Positions 42,519-53,328 of a DNA stretch of 64,000 nucleotides are shown here, piece by piece (within the stretch, counting starts at the first letter, position 1; each line of letters opens with the position of its first letter). The position numbers and the translations under genes were made by a program. A model generated the notes under the pieces. That model was not told the origin of the DNA, did no database searches, and was given only the letters and a program-made list of their open reading frames with translations. The stretch covers positions 3,224,001 to 3,288,000 of the forward strand of contig JAGTXZ010000005.1 in NCBI GenBank assembly GCA_018398575.1, given 5' to 3'. This stretch comes from Ampelomyces quisqualis (lineage: Eukaryota > Ascomycota > Dothideomycetes > Pleosporales > Phaeosphaeriaceae).

Positions 42519-43465
42519 ATGGTGCGTCCACCCCGCCCTGCCCTCGCAGTAGTCCACATACCCCGCCCTGCAAAACATCACGACAGCCTCACGGCCCATT
42601 GCCGCGCTGCACTGACGCCCGCCCACAGGCTGATTCTCTCACCGAGGAGCAAGTCTCCGAGTTCAAGGAGGCCTTCTCTCTGTTCGTAAGTTCCCCCCCT
42701 GCCTTGCTGCGCTGTGGCTGCCTAGCGCCTGAAGAGCCTTTGCCTTGTTCTGCATAGTACAGATGACTGACCGTCTATCGTAACAGGACAAGGACGGCGA
42801 TGGTTAGTGTTCTCTTCCCACCAGCACCGTGTCTTGGAAGCATCACGAGACAGTCCACGTGTTTTCGCCCACAGGCGCCCCCTTCCGCTCGAGTCTTGGG
42901 ATGCCGACCAGGGTACCCCTCCGTACCATTGGGCAGCCGCATCGGCACATCAGCCTCGAAGGAACAAGTCACTGATTTTGATACTCGACAGGTCAAATCA
43001 CCACCAAAGAGCTAGGCACCGTCATGCGCTCGCTCGGCCAGAACCCCAGCGAGTCGGAGCTCCAGGACATGATCAACGAGGTCGATGCCGACAACAACGG
43101 CACCATTGACTTTCCAGGTCAGACGACACCTGCCTTCTTCCCACAGCCGCATGACTGACACTGTCAGAATTCCTCACAATGATGGCCCGCAAAATGAAGG
43201 ACACGGATTCCGAGGAGGAGATCCGTGAGGCATTCAAGGTTTTCGACCGCGACAACAACGGCTTCATCTCCGCCGCGGAGCTCCGCCACGTCATGACGTC
43301 CATCGGCGAGAAGTTGACCGACGACGAGGTCGACGAGATGATCCGGGAGGCTGACCAGGACGGCGACGGTCGCATTGACTGTAAGCACATTCAGGGATAC
43401 CGAGTAGCTTAGCGCTGACACGCAGTATAGACAACGAGTTCGTGCAGCTGATGATGCAGAAGTAG
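42519..43465 (+). CDS. Calmodulin, 149 aa
   Basis: Six exons: 42519-42521, 42629-42685, 42787-42802, 42992-43117, 43168-43380 and 43431-43465. The first exon is only the ATG codon. The four EF-hand loops are intact: [36 protein letters not shown] and [12 protein letters not shown]. The linker [13 protein letters not shown] and the final LMMQK are as in animal and fungal calmodulins. It binds calcium and activates calcineurin, CaM kinases and myosins in the cytosol. Splicing at the last junction uses the acceptor TATAG, which restores DYNEF. The length is exactly that of the family. Confidence 0.98.
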
Positions 43466-43950
43466 GGAGCGGGGCATTGATTGGGACTATATACACACGA
43501 ATGGCGTCGACACAGCTGCGGCACGTGACGGAGCGGGATGGGCTTGTTGGGGCGCCTTGAAGTATACTTTGGTCGATCTGGTTGTTTTCCCTTGCCAAGC
43601 TCTATCGGAACGACGGCTATATATCCTCAATCCACCCTTTTGTGACGTAGATGAAGGTGCTCCGATATCAAACACGGGAGCGTATCAAGGCAGCACATGG
43701 AAATCAGTGACGGGGTTGTACATGTGTGACGGTGGAGCCATGCGCATCCATGATGTTATCCATGTTGGGTGTACATTGCACAGTAGCAATACAGGACCCA
43801 GTAGTGCTTCCTGGCCTTGAAATAACCCAGGAGAAGCCCAGGTTTGACAAAAAGCGTGTACAAAGCCAATCCGTAGAGGCGCCGTGCCGCGTGCCTTTCC
43901 CGACTCGACGTGGCTCTACTTCAGCGCGGCCCCCACCTGAAGCTTCGATC
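43466..43950. other. Intergenic region between convergent genes
   Basis: 3' flanks of calmodulin and of the INO80F-like gene. No additional gene is supported. Confidence 0.5.
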
Positions 43951-44930
43951 CTATCGATTCACCGACGTGAAGCCCACATCAGCCATCTCCGTGTCGCCAT
44001 TATGCTGCGGCGCAGCGGGCAGTTGCTGGGCGCCAGAATAGGCGCGCTGCGTGCCCGCTGGATCCGCGTCGCTCTCCCTCACGGGCGCAGGCGCAGGCGC
44101 AGGCGCAGGCTGCTCGTCGTACGCCGGGTCGAAGAACGGGCGCGCAGCAGGCTCGGGGGGGCGCTGCTGGAGCGGCGGGAGGGAGTGCAGAGGCGGGAGT
44201 GTGGGGGCGGCGGGGCCGCCGTTGGCGTGTGCGTCTGGCGCGCCGACGGCGGTGAAGTAGCTGGACGAGACGCGCGAGGGGTCGGGTGTGCTTTGCGCGC
44301 TGGACATGGGGTTCATTGGGTGCATGAGGTTTGGGTGGTGGTGCTGGAGGCTGTTGGGAGACTGGTGGTGCAGGCCCCCGGCGGTGGTTGGCGGTGGAGT
44401 GCCCTTCCGGTTGTGGCTGCGTTTGCTGCGGAGGGGCTTGTCGGTCGGCGTGGGCGGCGGCGAGCTGCTGCGGTCGCTGTCGTCGATGTTGTATTCCATG
44501 TGGCGGTTGAGCTGCTCGAGGAGGAAGGCGCGCTCGAGGCGCATCTTCTGGACGCCCCGGTTCAGGCGCAGGATGCGCTGGCGCGTCGAGTCGTTGGACT
44601 CTTCGATGTCGTTGATGCGGCGGCGGATCTCGATGCACTTGCGGTAGTAGGCCGTTTCGACCGACGGCGGGAGGTCTTTTTGCGAGTGGGCGCGTGCTGC
44701 TGCGGACGGTGTTAGCAGGCCGGGGGCGGGGGACGGCGCGGGGACGGACGTGGTTGCGGAGCCATGCTGGGCGGTGATGAAGAGGAGGCCGTGGGCGGTG
44801 ATGAAGAGGAGGCCGTGGGCGGTGATGAAGAGGAGGCCGTGGGCGGTGATGAAGAGGAGGCCGTGGCCGGGGGCGCGCTGGGGGACAAGTGTGGTGTTGG
44901 GGTCGCGCCCGCGCCCGTCAGGCCGAACAT
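43951..44930 (-). CDS. INO80 complex subunit F-like chromatin protein, 309 aa
   Basis: Two exons, 44750-44930 and 43951-44699, with a 50-nt intron whose branch site (TGCTAAC) and acceptor (CCGCAG) are near-perfect. The start is MFGLTGAGATPTPHL. A Ser/Pro repeat tract follows, then the conserved coiled coil YYRKCIEIRRRINDIEESND, RILRLNRG and MRLERAFLLEQLNRHME, which matches the INO80F/TFPT-type domain found in INO80 chromatin-remodelling subunits. The remainder is disordered, rich in Pro, Ser and His, with a basic KRSHNRK. It should act in the nucleus. The assignment rests on the helix pattern. Skipping the intron would join a different N-terminus, but without an ATG-led advantage. Confidence 0.75.
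44769..44864. repeat. 24-bp coding minisatellite, four copies
   Basis: Four perfect tandem copies of a 24-nt unit (GGGCGGTGATGAAGAGGAGG plus CCGT) lie inside exon 1 of the INO80F-like gene and encode an eight-residue TASSSSPP repeat. Because 24 is a multiple of three, all six frames stay open through it. Confidence 0.97.
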
Positions 44931-45644
44931 GTTCCGAGCCGAGCTGCCTCAGCCCATCCGTCCTGGCGTCCCTGCTTACATCATCGGCGGAATGAAGGCT
45001 GCATGTCAGCGTCTGTACGGAGTATGCATCGCTAACATGAGACGCCTGTGCCCGTTCCGTCTGCAAAAAAGAGAAAGCCTTCCGCCTGCCACAGCATCGT
45101 CCCATCGCCGTCCGTCCTCGCAGCCAATCGCCTGTCGGGAACGTAATTCAACGTATCATCCAACGCAAAAGCTGTGCAATATATCTGACATGCTCCGTCC
45201 CTCTTTCGGACCTTCTGCCTCCTCCACCGCCACAGGCGCCCCGGCGGAGCGAGTTCCGGGCCATGTCCCCTGCGAGTCGCCCTCCAGTATCACTCCATAT
45301 TCCACGCGCACCCAGCAAGGCTGCAAGAATATGGCCCGCAGCCGAGGCTCATCACGCCCGGAAGTTCCCCCGCGCGCGCAAACCTGGGAGCCAAACAGGA
45401 TTTAGGGGCCCCGCCCGCTGCCATTGGCTGCCGTGCATACGAGACGCCTCTTGGCCCGTCACCACCAGCGGCAGCGCCCGCACCCATCTTCGTCTTTTTG
45501 TCTGTCCAGGCGCGCTGCCATGCAGGCGATGACCTTTTACGACCCAGTCCTGGTCACCTGGAGCACCACCACCCGAGCCCCGTTTCGCGCGCAGTTGCGT
45601 GCTGAACACGACCATCGAGCACACGCCCCACGCTTCGCCTGACG
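44931..45644. other. Divergent intergenic region
   Basis: Promoters of the INO80F-like gene and of the Zn2Cys6 regulator. A TACGGAGTA lies at 45016-45024. Open frames here continue antisense repeats and are not called. Confidence 0.5.
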
Positions 45645-47280
45645 ATGCCCAAGCGCAGCACGGGTTGCTTCGAGTGCAGAAAGGTACGCGAGCTCGGCAA
45701 GCCACCACTTGATAGCACTGGACGCTAAACGTCGCCTCTAGAGGAAGGTCCGTTGCGATGGAGCGAAGCCCGAATGTAACACGTGTGTGCGGCGCGGAAC
45801 CAAGTGCCCAGGCTACAGGCCTACGCAGTCTTTCATCCTGCACAAGTTCGACCAGCAGACCGACAGACCAGAAATCATAAAAGAGGACGAATCGCGCTAC
45901 AGGTATGCCAACTACAGCCCGACGAGCACCGCGTCCTCAGCCAGTCCTGAATCACGTGCCGTGGGGCGCATTCCTGCATCCGAAGCAAGACCCGTCGATG
46001 CACCGCTGCCCAAGCGACTGAGCTGTATTGCTGCAGATCGCATACAGCACGTAGGCACCTTCGTTGCACTCTACCTCCCAAAAGCCGATGGGCCCGCTCT
46101 ACCTCCGCCATCTGCTCTGATGCTCGCGCTGCCGACCATGCCCGCGAACAGCGAGGTCCTGCTTGCCGCGCTAGATGCACTGTCCGCTGCTCAACTTGCT
46201 GTTGAAAACAGGAATCTTCCACTCATCAACAGATCACGCTCCCTGTATGGCACGGCACTAAGCCAGATGCTTGGGGCTATTCAAGATCCAACAACAGCCT
46301 TGAAAGACGAGACTCTGTTATCGACGTATCTGCTCACCCTCTATGAGGTCTTCGTGGGCCTGACCCAAGGTCATGGCTTTTTCTACCATGTTCAAGGACT
46401 TCTACATCTGCTGAAGCAGCGTGGCCCGGCATCGTTTCAGACCAGGCTGAGCATGCAAATCTTCCACGCCATCCGGTACAACTCAGTAAGTCGACTCGGT
46501 CTGCATGGTGACCTTTTTTAACAAGTACAGTTAACTATCGGCTACCACATGCGCAAAGCTTCCATGTTAGACAGCCCTGAATGGTTGGCAGTCACAACTA
46601 GAGCGGCCAGATTCGACCCTTATGTCGCTCTTCAAGATATCTGCATAGCCATCCCCCGACTTTTGGAGCGCACGGATAAGCTTGCTACTGCAGGTAATTC
46701 GCCAGAGCATGTCGACGCGCTGCTCAAGGATTCGGAGCAGCTTGCCGATCGGGCCTTTGACTGGCTCTCGAGCTTCGAAAGGAACGGACCACGGTACGAC
46801 CAAGTCAATCTCGAGGCTTTTGAAAGCTTTTCCGATATCCGTGCTGAACGTGTATTCGACCCTGTGTTTGACTTTCACTACTTTGGAGCCGGCATCTGCT
46901 ACATGATCTACTGGATGAGCATGCTCATCATGCAAGGCAACACATTCAAGCTACTTCGCCAACACAGACAGTTGGAGCTGAAGCAGCTCATGATGTGGGA
47001 TCGTCAGCTCGGCGGCTACGCCGATTCCATCTGCCGCAGCATACCGTATAACTGCCGGCCCATGACAGGATACGCAGCGAAATTTGGCAGTTTGACACCA
47101 CTCGTGGTTGCGAGAAAGTACTACGAGCTCAAAGGCCCCTCGAAGCTAACGGAGGCGAAGTGGTGCGAGGAAGTGTACATGGGCGCGAGGGTGCCGGGGT
47201 TATATCAGAACCCCGTACCTCTGGAACCTTTCAAGAGGGTCAAGGAGACGGTCGACAACAATAATCGCAAGTATATCTAA
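45645..47280 (+). CDS. Zn(2)-Cys(6) fungal transcription factor, 510 aa
   Basis: Three exons (45645-45683, 45742-46485, 46531-47280). The first intron splits the zinc cluster. Cys at 8, 11, 18, 25, 28 and 35 form the binuclear cluster (GCFECRKRKVRCDGAKPECN then CVRRGTKCPGY). A short Ser/Pro linker precedes a long helical fungal-specific regulatory domain (ADRIQHVGTFVALYL; ALSQMLGAIQD; LLSTYLLTLYEVFVG; AGICYMIYWMSMLIMQG). This layout is common in regulators of secondary metabolism and stress genes; the target is unknown. Both introns are 45-58 nt with GTACGC and GTAAGT donors. The gene appears intact. Confidence 0.93.
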
Positions 47281-48429
47281 TGACGAACATCGTACGGAGC
47301 ACACCATACCTCCACCGTGTTATGCCGTCGAAATTTCCGCATCATATCCACTGAATGCTTTGCCGTGCTGTGAACACGATCTCGTTGGTTGTGTGCGAGT
47401 CGAGGGTGATCCTTACTTGACATGTTCATCTTCAATATTTGGTTTTGCTACAAGACTCCCTAAATAAATAGAGAAACAGGCTGTACGCCCCTACATGGCA
47501 CAGCCCCGCTATTACTTTTGACCTTCCTTATCACATCCTGTTACTCTTCTGATTTTGCGCACCATGATCTGGAATGGAAGCAGTCCGTCTCGGCGTTGGA
47601 GTTGTTGGCCTCGCCGCAGCGACCGCTTAGAGCTCGTTCAGCGCGGCACATACCTTCCGCTTGCGGCAGCTATTGAACGTAAGGTGCTGTGTAATTTTGA
47701 AGCAGGTACACGATACTTTCGACATAGGCCTGTCGTGCAAAGGCAAAGTGCTTAATCAAGCTGTCTAGTTCATCGCCCAAATGCCTTCAGCGCTAAAGTA
47801 CCTCCACAAGCAGCATATTATCCATCCCGCTACGCATACAAAGCCCGAAATCATTCTTAGTGGTGTGTCATGGTGAGATGGAAATAAGTGACGTTGGCTG
47901 GTTAGGTCACGCGCCCTGCCAACCGGGCGCGCGCCACCATGTGCGGTACGCTTGATTATCTACCGCCAGAGATGTAACGCACGTGGCATGATTCCTACGC
48001 CGACAAAAGCGGATCTCTGGAGCTTGGGAGTGTTGATGTAGGGATTTTTCAGCTGGTGTGGCGCCATTTGAGGATTCGCAGGTACTAACAAAGAAAAGAA
48101 TTGTAAGAGCAGAGTACGGTACGCGGTGCCGAGCTTGGGTCGTTCGGAGGCGAAGGACTTGGTCAAGAAGGTGTGTTCACTGTACTTGAGCTTGGACAGG
48201 AAAGTTAATAGCTTACAGCTACTTGTCCTTGGCCCACAGAAGCGTATCGCTTTGGAGGAGGTCGAAAGGCATCCTTGGATCGTCAAGTACTGCAAGAGCA
48301 GCCGGGTGCCGAAGCGTAGCTGTTTGAAGTATTTCTCCTTACTGAACGCGTGGATACCAGATTCTTGATGGAACGTGGCGGCAGATATTCTGATCGCCCG
48401 GATCGTGGGCCGCATCTTGAACTTGTGAT
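47281..48429. other. Gene-poor intergenic sequence
   Basis: No intact gene. An open frame at 48126-48368 might be a further, unrecognised piece of the AAA ATPase relic that follows, but I cannot align it to a motif. Confidence 0.4.
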
Positions 48430-49060
48430 ACATTCTCTACGCGATGGCTGAAAGGCCCTGGTATGGGGAGGTGAGAGGGGTTTAAGAAAGGAGCACTCTG
48501 GTCGATTGCTGCTACATGGAGGCCCAGGCATTGGCAAGAGTCTCGCTGCAGAATCGATAGACAAAACGAACAAGCCGCCACATTACCGTATGTCCGGGAG
48601 CAACGTTGGCACCGATGCAGCGAAGGTCGAGCAGCACTTTCGCTCCATTTCGCTGATGCAACGAATGGAATTGCCTAGTCCTTTTCGACGAGGCAAATGT
48701 AATCCTCAAAAGACGAGCACCTGCAGGCCTGCAGCGAAATGCCTTATTCCTCGTCTTTCTTCGTTATCTCGACTTCGCGGACACGATGATTCCGACAACG
48801 ATACGAGTCAGTACTTTTGATCAAGCCATCTTCGTCACTACCAACTCTTTGTACACCATCCATTCCTCGCCGACGCCAGTCGCAATTCGATCTGATCTGG
48901 CGCACTTTGATCGAATTGGCCTAGGCTGACGAGAATGTCGATTCACTTCAACTCGAAGACATGGTAGATGACATCACGGAAGCATCACAGGGGATGAGAT
49001 TGAATGGTTTGGAGATTAGGAAAATGGGCAAGATGGCAAGACGGTTGGCTCCCTCATAGG
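48430..49060 (+). pseudogene. AAA+ ATPase relic
   Basis: Ordered pieces of the fungal AAA ATPase core occur in different frames. LLLHGGPGIGKSLAAESIDK (Walker A) and YRMSGSNVGTDAAKVEQHF start at about 48503. After a frame jump NCLVLFDEANVILKRR (Walker B, with Asn for the usual Asp after DEA) and LQRNALFLVFLRYLDF follow. Later come IRVSTFDQA, then QLFVHHPF and a stop-interrupted stretch, and finally MRLNGLEIRKMGKMARRLA, which corresponds to the C-terminal NGREIRN sensor-2 helix. Several frameshifts and stops show decay. In intact members the N-terminal part is large; here it is missing or unrecognisable. Strong motif order makes the family call fairly sure. Confidence 0.78.
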
Positions 49061-49206
49061 ACACCTGTAGCACAACCTTTTTTCCTCGCTGTCTTGCGAA
49101 ACCCGCGTGATTTCGCTCGCAAATCAGGTCTACGGCAGCAGTGACCAATGGGCGATCATGTCTGGGCATTAGCTTGTGACTGAAAGACGTCTCTTACAGC
49201 TGCCGA

Positions 49207-49284
49207 GTCACGCCTGGTACTACCTTTCGCTCGACTCATCGATGGCACTGTCCTCCGGCGTCATTTGTAACTTGAGTCAGCTTT
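49207..49284. repeat. Duplicated upstream element, copy 1
   Basis: A stretch of about 75 nt reading GGTACTACCTTTCGCTCGAC, then GCACTGTCC, GTCATTTGT and AGCTTTGA, recurs 1.34 kb downstream at roughly 80 percent identity by eye. It lies upstream of the ORF at 49477. Confidence 0.7.
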
Positions 49285-49476
49285 GAGTCGGCAAGTAAAT
49301 TCATCAATGTTGGTTGACTCTATTACCAGTATCTAGATCTTGGAAACAGTTGCATAGCGCTCTTTGGGTTCCATCTTCCCATGAAAGACTCCATAACAAT
49401 CTAGTAGCCAGGTACTCCTACAAGCCACATCCCCTCTTCCTTCTTTCTTCCTCATATAATTACTCCTGATACGACC

Positions 49477-49719
49477 ATGGCAGAACATTACGAGATCCAT
49501 TACCATCGCACCAACAGCCACAACGAACACATCTCAGGAACCGGCTACACCAAGTCCCCGTACCTAAAAGCCCTCGCAAAACTTATTATTCTACTGCGCT
49601 TTACTTTTGCTGCTGTCCCGCTCAACGAATCCCATATACAACAAGATTTCGGGGCGGCCATTGTCAACGGCCAAGTTCGCGACATCCCAGGGATGGAAGT
49701 ATACTCGCTTGTGACTTGA
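49477..49719 (+). CDS. Hypothetical small protein, 80 aa
   Basis: ATG at 49477, His-rich N-terminus (MAEHYEIHYHRTNSHNEHIS), then a hydrophobic segment ALAKLIILLRFTFAAVPL and a polar end. The hydrophobic stretch is internal, so it is not a classical signal peptide. No family is recognised. The copy of the duplicated upstream element 190 bp before it is the main hint that it may be transcribed. It could also be a fragment of a longer lost gene. Confidence 0.35.
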   Translation: MAEHYEIHYHRTNSHNEHISGTGYTKSPYLKALAKLIILLRFTFAAVPLNESHIQQDFGAAIVNGQVRDIPGMEVYSLVT

Positions 49720-50540
49720 TTCTTTTTTCCTTTTTCGCGACTAACGCGCTGCTTTGGAGTGGCGAGGGGACCTGCGGAGGGAGCACTTGCTCTGATCACT
49801 CTTGATGAGGTGAGGGAATTGGTTAGGGAGCGCGAAGTTGGGTTATTGGTTATGTGACTTGCAGTCTGGCACATATATTAGCAAACTGGAGTTGTGAAAA
49901 AGGCCAGTGAAATAGAGAAGTTCTTTTGGCAAATTAAACACTGATTGCCCCCAGGGTGGTGCGGTTCTTTTACCGCTCTTATTACTACCTACTCTCTACA
50001 CCGTGATTTTCGTCACAAGGATAAGCTGAGGATTGGTTCTTGAGGTGGTACTTAATTACGCTCTCTGTTTGCTAAGGATTTACATCTGCGTTTCGCCATT
50101 TACGTTGCACGTAGTGTCGCGACATTTGTTCAAGTATTCCCACTATTTCTGATCCTGAAAGCTGGAGATAATGTCCTTCTCGTAAAATACACATCGCTGA
50201 ACGGCGGGGTCGTGGCTAAAGCTTAGTTGATTGTTCAGTCACACGTCTTAATTGAATCAGAACTTATCCTGTTCTTTACGCACCCAGAGCAGTAAGTGAC
50301 ACGAAGCAATAGCTGTTAGACCTTACTCCTTGACTACATCCGCTGTCTATATAGATAATAGCCCTAGATCTGCAGGTGCCAAATCGATGAAGCAATAAAA
50401 CAACCTCGTTCTGTCATCGCTGCAGTTACTCCTCCCTATTGACTCTCGACCTTGGATGTTGTTTTGGAGTGTGTCGTACAAAGGGGCGCAGGTATGAGGA
50501 TGGGAAAGACGTGTAAGTAAAGTGAAACCTAAGCCAACAG
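49720..50540. other. Intergenic region
   Basis: AT-richer sequence with no supportable gene. Confidence 0.45.
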
Positions 50541-50618
50541 CACGGTACTACCTTCGCTCGGCTTATCGAACGCACTGTCCTTCTCTGTCATTTGTGATAC
50601 TCGATAGCTTTGACTCAT
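50541..50618. repeat. Duplicated upstream element, copy 2
   Basis: GGTACTACCTTCGCTCGGCT, GCACTGTCC, GTCATTTGT and AGCTTTGACTC follow in the same order and spacing as copy 1. TATATAAAA lies directly downstream (about 50625), so this copy sits at a promoter-like position before the ORF at 50774. Confidence 0.7.
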
Positions 50619-50773
50619 GCATTTGTATATAAAACCATGCTTCTATGTCTAGAAGACTACCTGTACATCAACTTTAACAAACAATTTAAAGAACAACTCG
50701 ACCAGCTTAATTCAATTGCAGTATATTATATTGTATCTTCTAATCTTTCGAAACACACATACAAACCGACGAT

Positions 50774-51181
50774 ATGAGTGGAACAACGTGTGCGAAGATT
50801 ACATTTCCGTTCCGCGATGAGAACGACGAGGTGTTGTGTGGCTACACTAACGCCGCATTCTACATACAAAAGGCAGAAGAATACGCAAAAGTATTGTCTG
50901 ATTGGAAAGTGGAGATGGTCGACTACGACGAGAGTTTCAAGAGCCTCGACAGCGGGCTCGCAATCTATAAACTTGACCGCAATCTCAAACCCGGAGAATG
51001 GATTACTTACAACCGTAAGTCATTGCAATTCGTTGGATTGTGGGTGTATGTATCACTCAGCTGACACATTGCAGTGCAGGTTGCGTTCTCTGACCATGAA
51101 GGGGATATCGTGTGTGAGGGAGGACTGGAAGCGGTCAAAAGGCGACTAGATGAAGAGAACGAAGAGGGTGGTGTAGAATAG
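50774..51181 (+). CDS. Hypothetical small protein, 115 aa, two exons
   Basis: Exons 50774-51014 and 51075-51181 with a 60-nt intron (GTAAGT...TTGCAG). Splicing replaces an early stop by a further 35-residue acidic end (LQVAFSDHEGDIVCEGGLEA, then VKRRLDEENEE). The N-terminal part reads TFPFRDENDEVLCGYTNAAF and WKVEMVDYDESFKSLDSGLA. There is no signal peptide or membrane segment; the protein is acidic and probably cytosolic. I do not recognise a family. The TATA box and duplicated element upstream, plus a clean intron, support a real gene. Confidence 0.6.
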
Positions 51182-52971
51182 AGCGGTTTTGTATTGGCTT
51201 CTGTGAACACAGTACAGCTGCTAACCTAAATAAATCTTTTTACACAGCTGATACTCCACGGCTGATACGTAACGGGGAAGAGTAAATACCCAAGATCAAC
51301 ACTATTATGCGAGTTGTCTAGGCATATCTCAGATATCTTGGGCGATCTCTAGGAATATCCAGAATATGCCTACATGCAGTCCTTGGAAAGTCTACATGAA
51401 TAGCTGAATCAGTAATAGTGTGTCTGCGCTTCAACCCTTGACACTGCAGTTTGATGCTGCTCCGATGCTCCGATGGAATTTCTGGGTCAAACTGCTGCAT
51501 TTCTATCATGCTCGGAATACGTCACTCGAAAATCCCTCTGGTGTGCAGCATACAACACTCAGGTTTGACTTGCGCGGTAACTTTACTTCTTTGGACAGGG
51601 ATTTGCTAATGTTCTCCAGTCTCCTTTCCCGAGCAGGATGCTAAATTCTGATTCGACTTCCTTCCTCTACTCCCAATAGTGCGGTAGAATCGCTAGAGAT
51701 TTCCTGTGTTATGAAATCAACGCTTATGACAACTAAGACGCTTTTCGAGAGTACGTATCAGACAGCTCACGAGTTTAGTAAAATACTCGATTCAGTTATT
51801 AAATGACACCTCATGACTGCTGTATTGTGGCCATTGTTGACTCTACTAGTCGTATATAATCTAGCATTAGAGCAACCATAACGACACTTACATAACGATC
51901 TGTCTTGGAGCTCAATAGTTCATTTCAGCATAATCCAAGTGGGAACCCGAATGCCATTTGGACCAGTTATGAAAGCAATTCTAGCAAATGCTACTTACTA
52001 TATGATAATCCAGCTCGCTGATGATATAACGTAGTGCAGGTCAGATTTCAACAGGACTTTCCAGGCCAATCTTAGGCAGACACTCTGAGTTTAGAGCTCA
52101 GTAGTGTAGCAGTCACCTCAGTATAAATCACCGGCTGTGACTTCATTTCGAGTGACAAGTGCCGTTTAGCGATACGCGTTGCTTGCACGTGAATAGCAAA
52201 ACGTCCAGGTGCTTACCTTGCCCTACTCCTGTAACTACAGTGACCATTTGTGCAAACCTGAATGTACAGCAACACGATCGACAACCACACTAACTCAAAT
52301 CTCAGGTCCCTCCCCAGTACGAAAGTCCAGCAGCAATCCGAGCATAGCCCTCGTCGCAACTACACACCTTTCAAAACCACATTCCAAGTTCACACTATGC
52401 CAACTCGCTGGTATTCTGGGAGTATATATCCCTGCGCCACTTTTCTTGTGCATACTACCGACTTGAGCATCCCTAACATCCCTCAGCCTGGCTTTTATAT
52501 GAAAGAAATACGACCCAAGGGAAGTGTACACTCACACCTATTGTCCGTACGTATCATGCGCCTACGCCACCTCGAATAACCAGAGCTAACAACTACAACC
52601 CAGCCAAGTGTGCGTTTAGAACGACGTTCTAGCACAGCAAGAGTATTTTGGAAGTCGTGGAGGGCGTGTAGACGACAAACCGATTTAAATTTCCAGCTCA
52701 GTTCGCTATTTCTTTTTTTTTCTTTTTCGAAAATTCACTACGATGCAGTTCTAGGTAATGATTCTTGACGCTTGGTATGGCATTTTCTTCGCAGGTTGCA
52801 ATTTGTCGTGGCATGTGTGGCGGATAGTTTGGCTACTTGGCTAGGACGCCATAGCACTGACGCTGTGTGGATGTTGTTCCCTCTTTATGAACAAAGTCAG
52901 CGCATTTTTATAGAGTTTTTGATTGTCGTGGCTGAAAGTGCATGGAAGAGAAATGTTGACGTGCGCAGAGG
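51182..52971. other. Gene-poor intergenic sequence
   Basis: About 1.8 kb, AT-rich, with frequent stops on both strands. A T-rich run (about 52710-52726) is present. No gene is supported. Confidence 0.45.
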
Positions 52972-53160
52972 TTGGATCTGTACCCGGGGTGGGTAGGTTA
53001 CACTGCGGACTCTGGAGTTATCGACGACACTAGTGAGATGGGAGGCTACAAGATGAGGATGGTGACTTATCAGGAGGAATTTCTGAAAAGGGGCGCGGGA
53101 TTGGGGTGCTCTAATTATGTTGATGGCCAGTGTATTTTTACTGCCAGGGGATGTGAGTGA
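52972..53160 (+). pseudogene. Possible diverged relative of the 115-aa orphan
   Basis: The frame contains GWVGYTADSGVIDDTSEMGG and YKMRMVTYQEEFLKRGAGLG. Compared with the 115-residue protein it matches GYT and then (W/Y)K(V/M)x(E/R)MVxYxExF with (S/A)GL at the same spacing after a four-residue gap. The open frame has a GTG-side 5' end without an obvious ATG and stops at 53160. It may be one exon of a paralogue or a fragment. The similarity is short, so the call is tentative. Confidence 0.3.
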
Positions 53161-53328
53161 AAGTCAATACTCTGAGATACGATTGCAACAGTTGTCGAAG
53201 CAGTAGAAGAGAGCTTACTCGCTCGAATAAGCAGCCACAGATGAAGAGAATCTAGATTGATGCTTGATCTGACCGTGTCTTCGGGTTCAAATTTTTTCCA
53301 GCACGATGTATCCCTGAATACATATGTA

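Noticed and set aside
43726..44715. Plus-strand 329-codon open frame over the INO80F-like gene
   Set aside because: Low-complexity Arg/Gly/Val composition from antisense of Pro/Ser/Ala codons; the sense frame carries the conserved coiled coil.
44764..45405. Plus-strand ORF with GGDEEEAV repeats
   Set aside because: It is the antisense reading of the 24-bp minisatellite, which keeps every frame open; it has no ATG context or domain.
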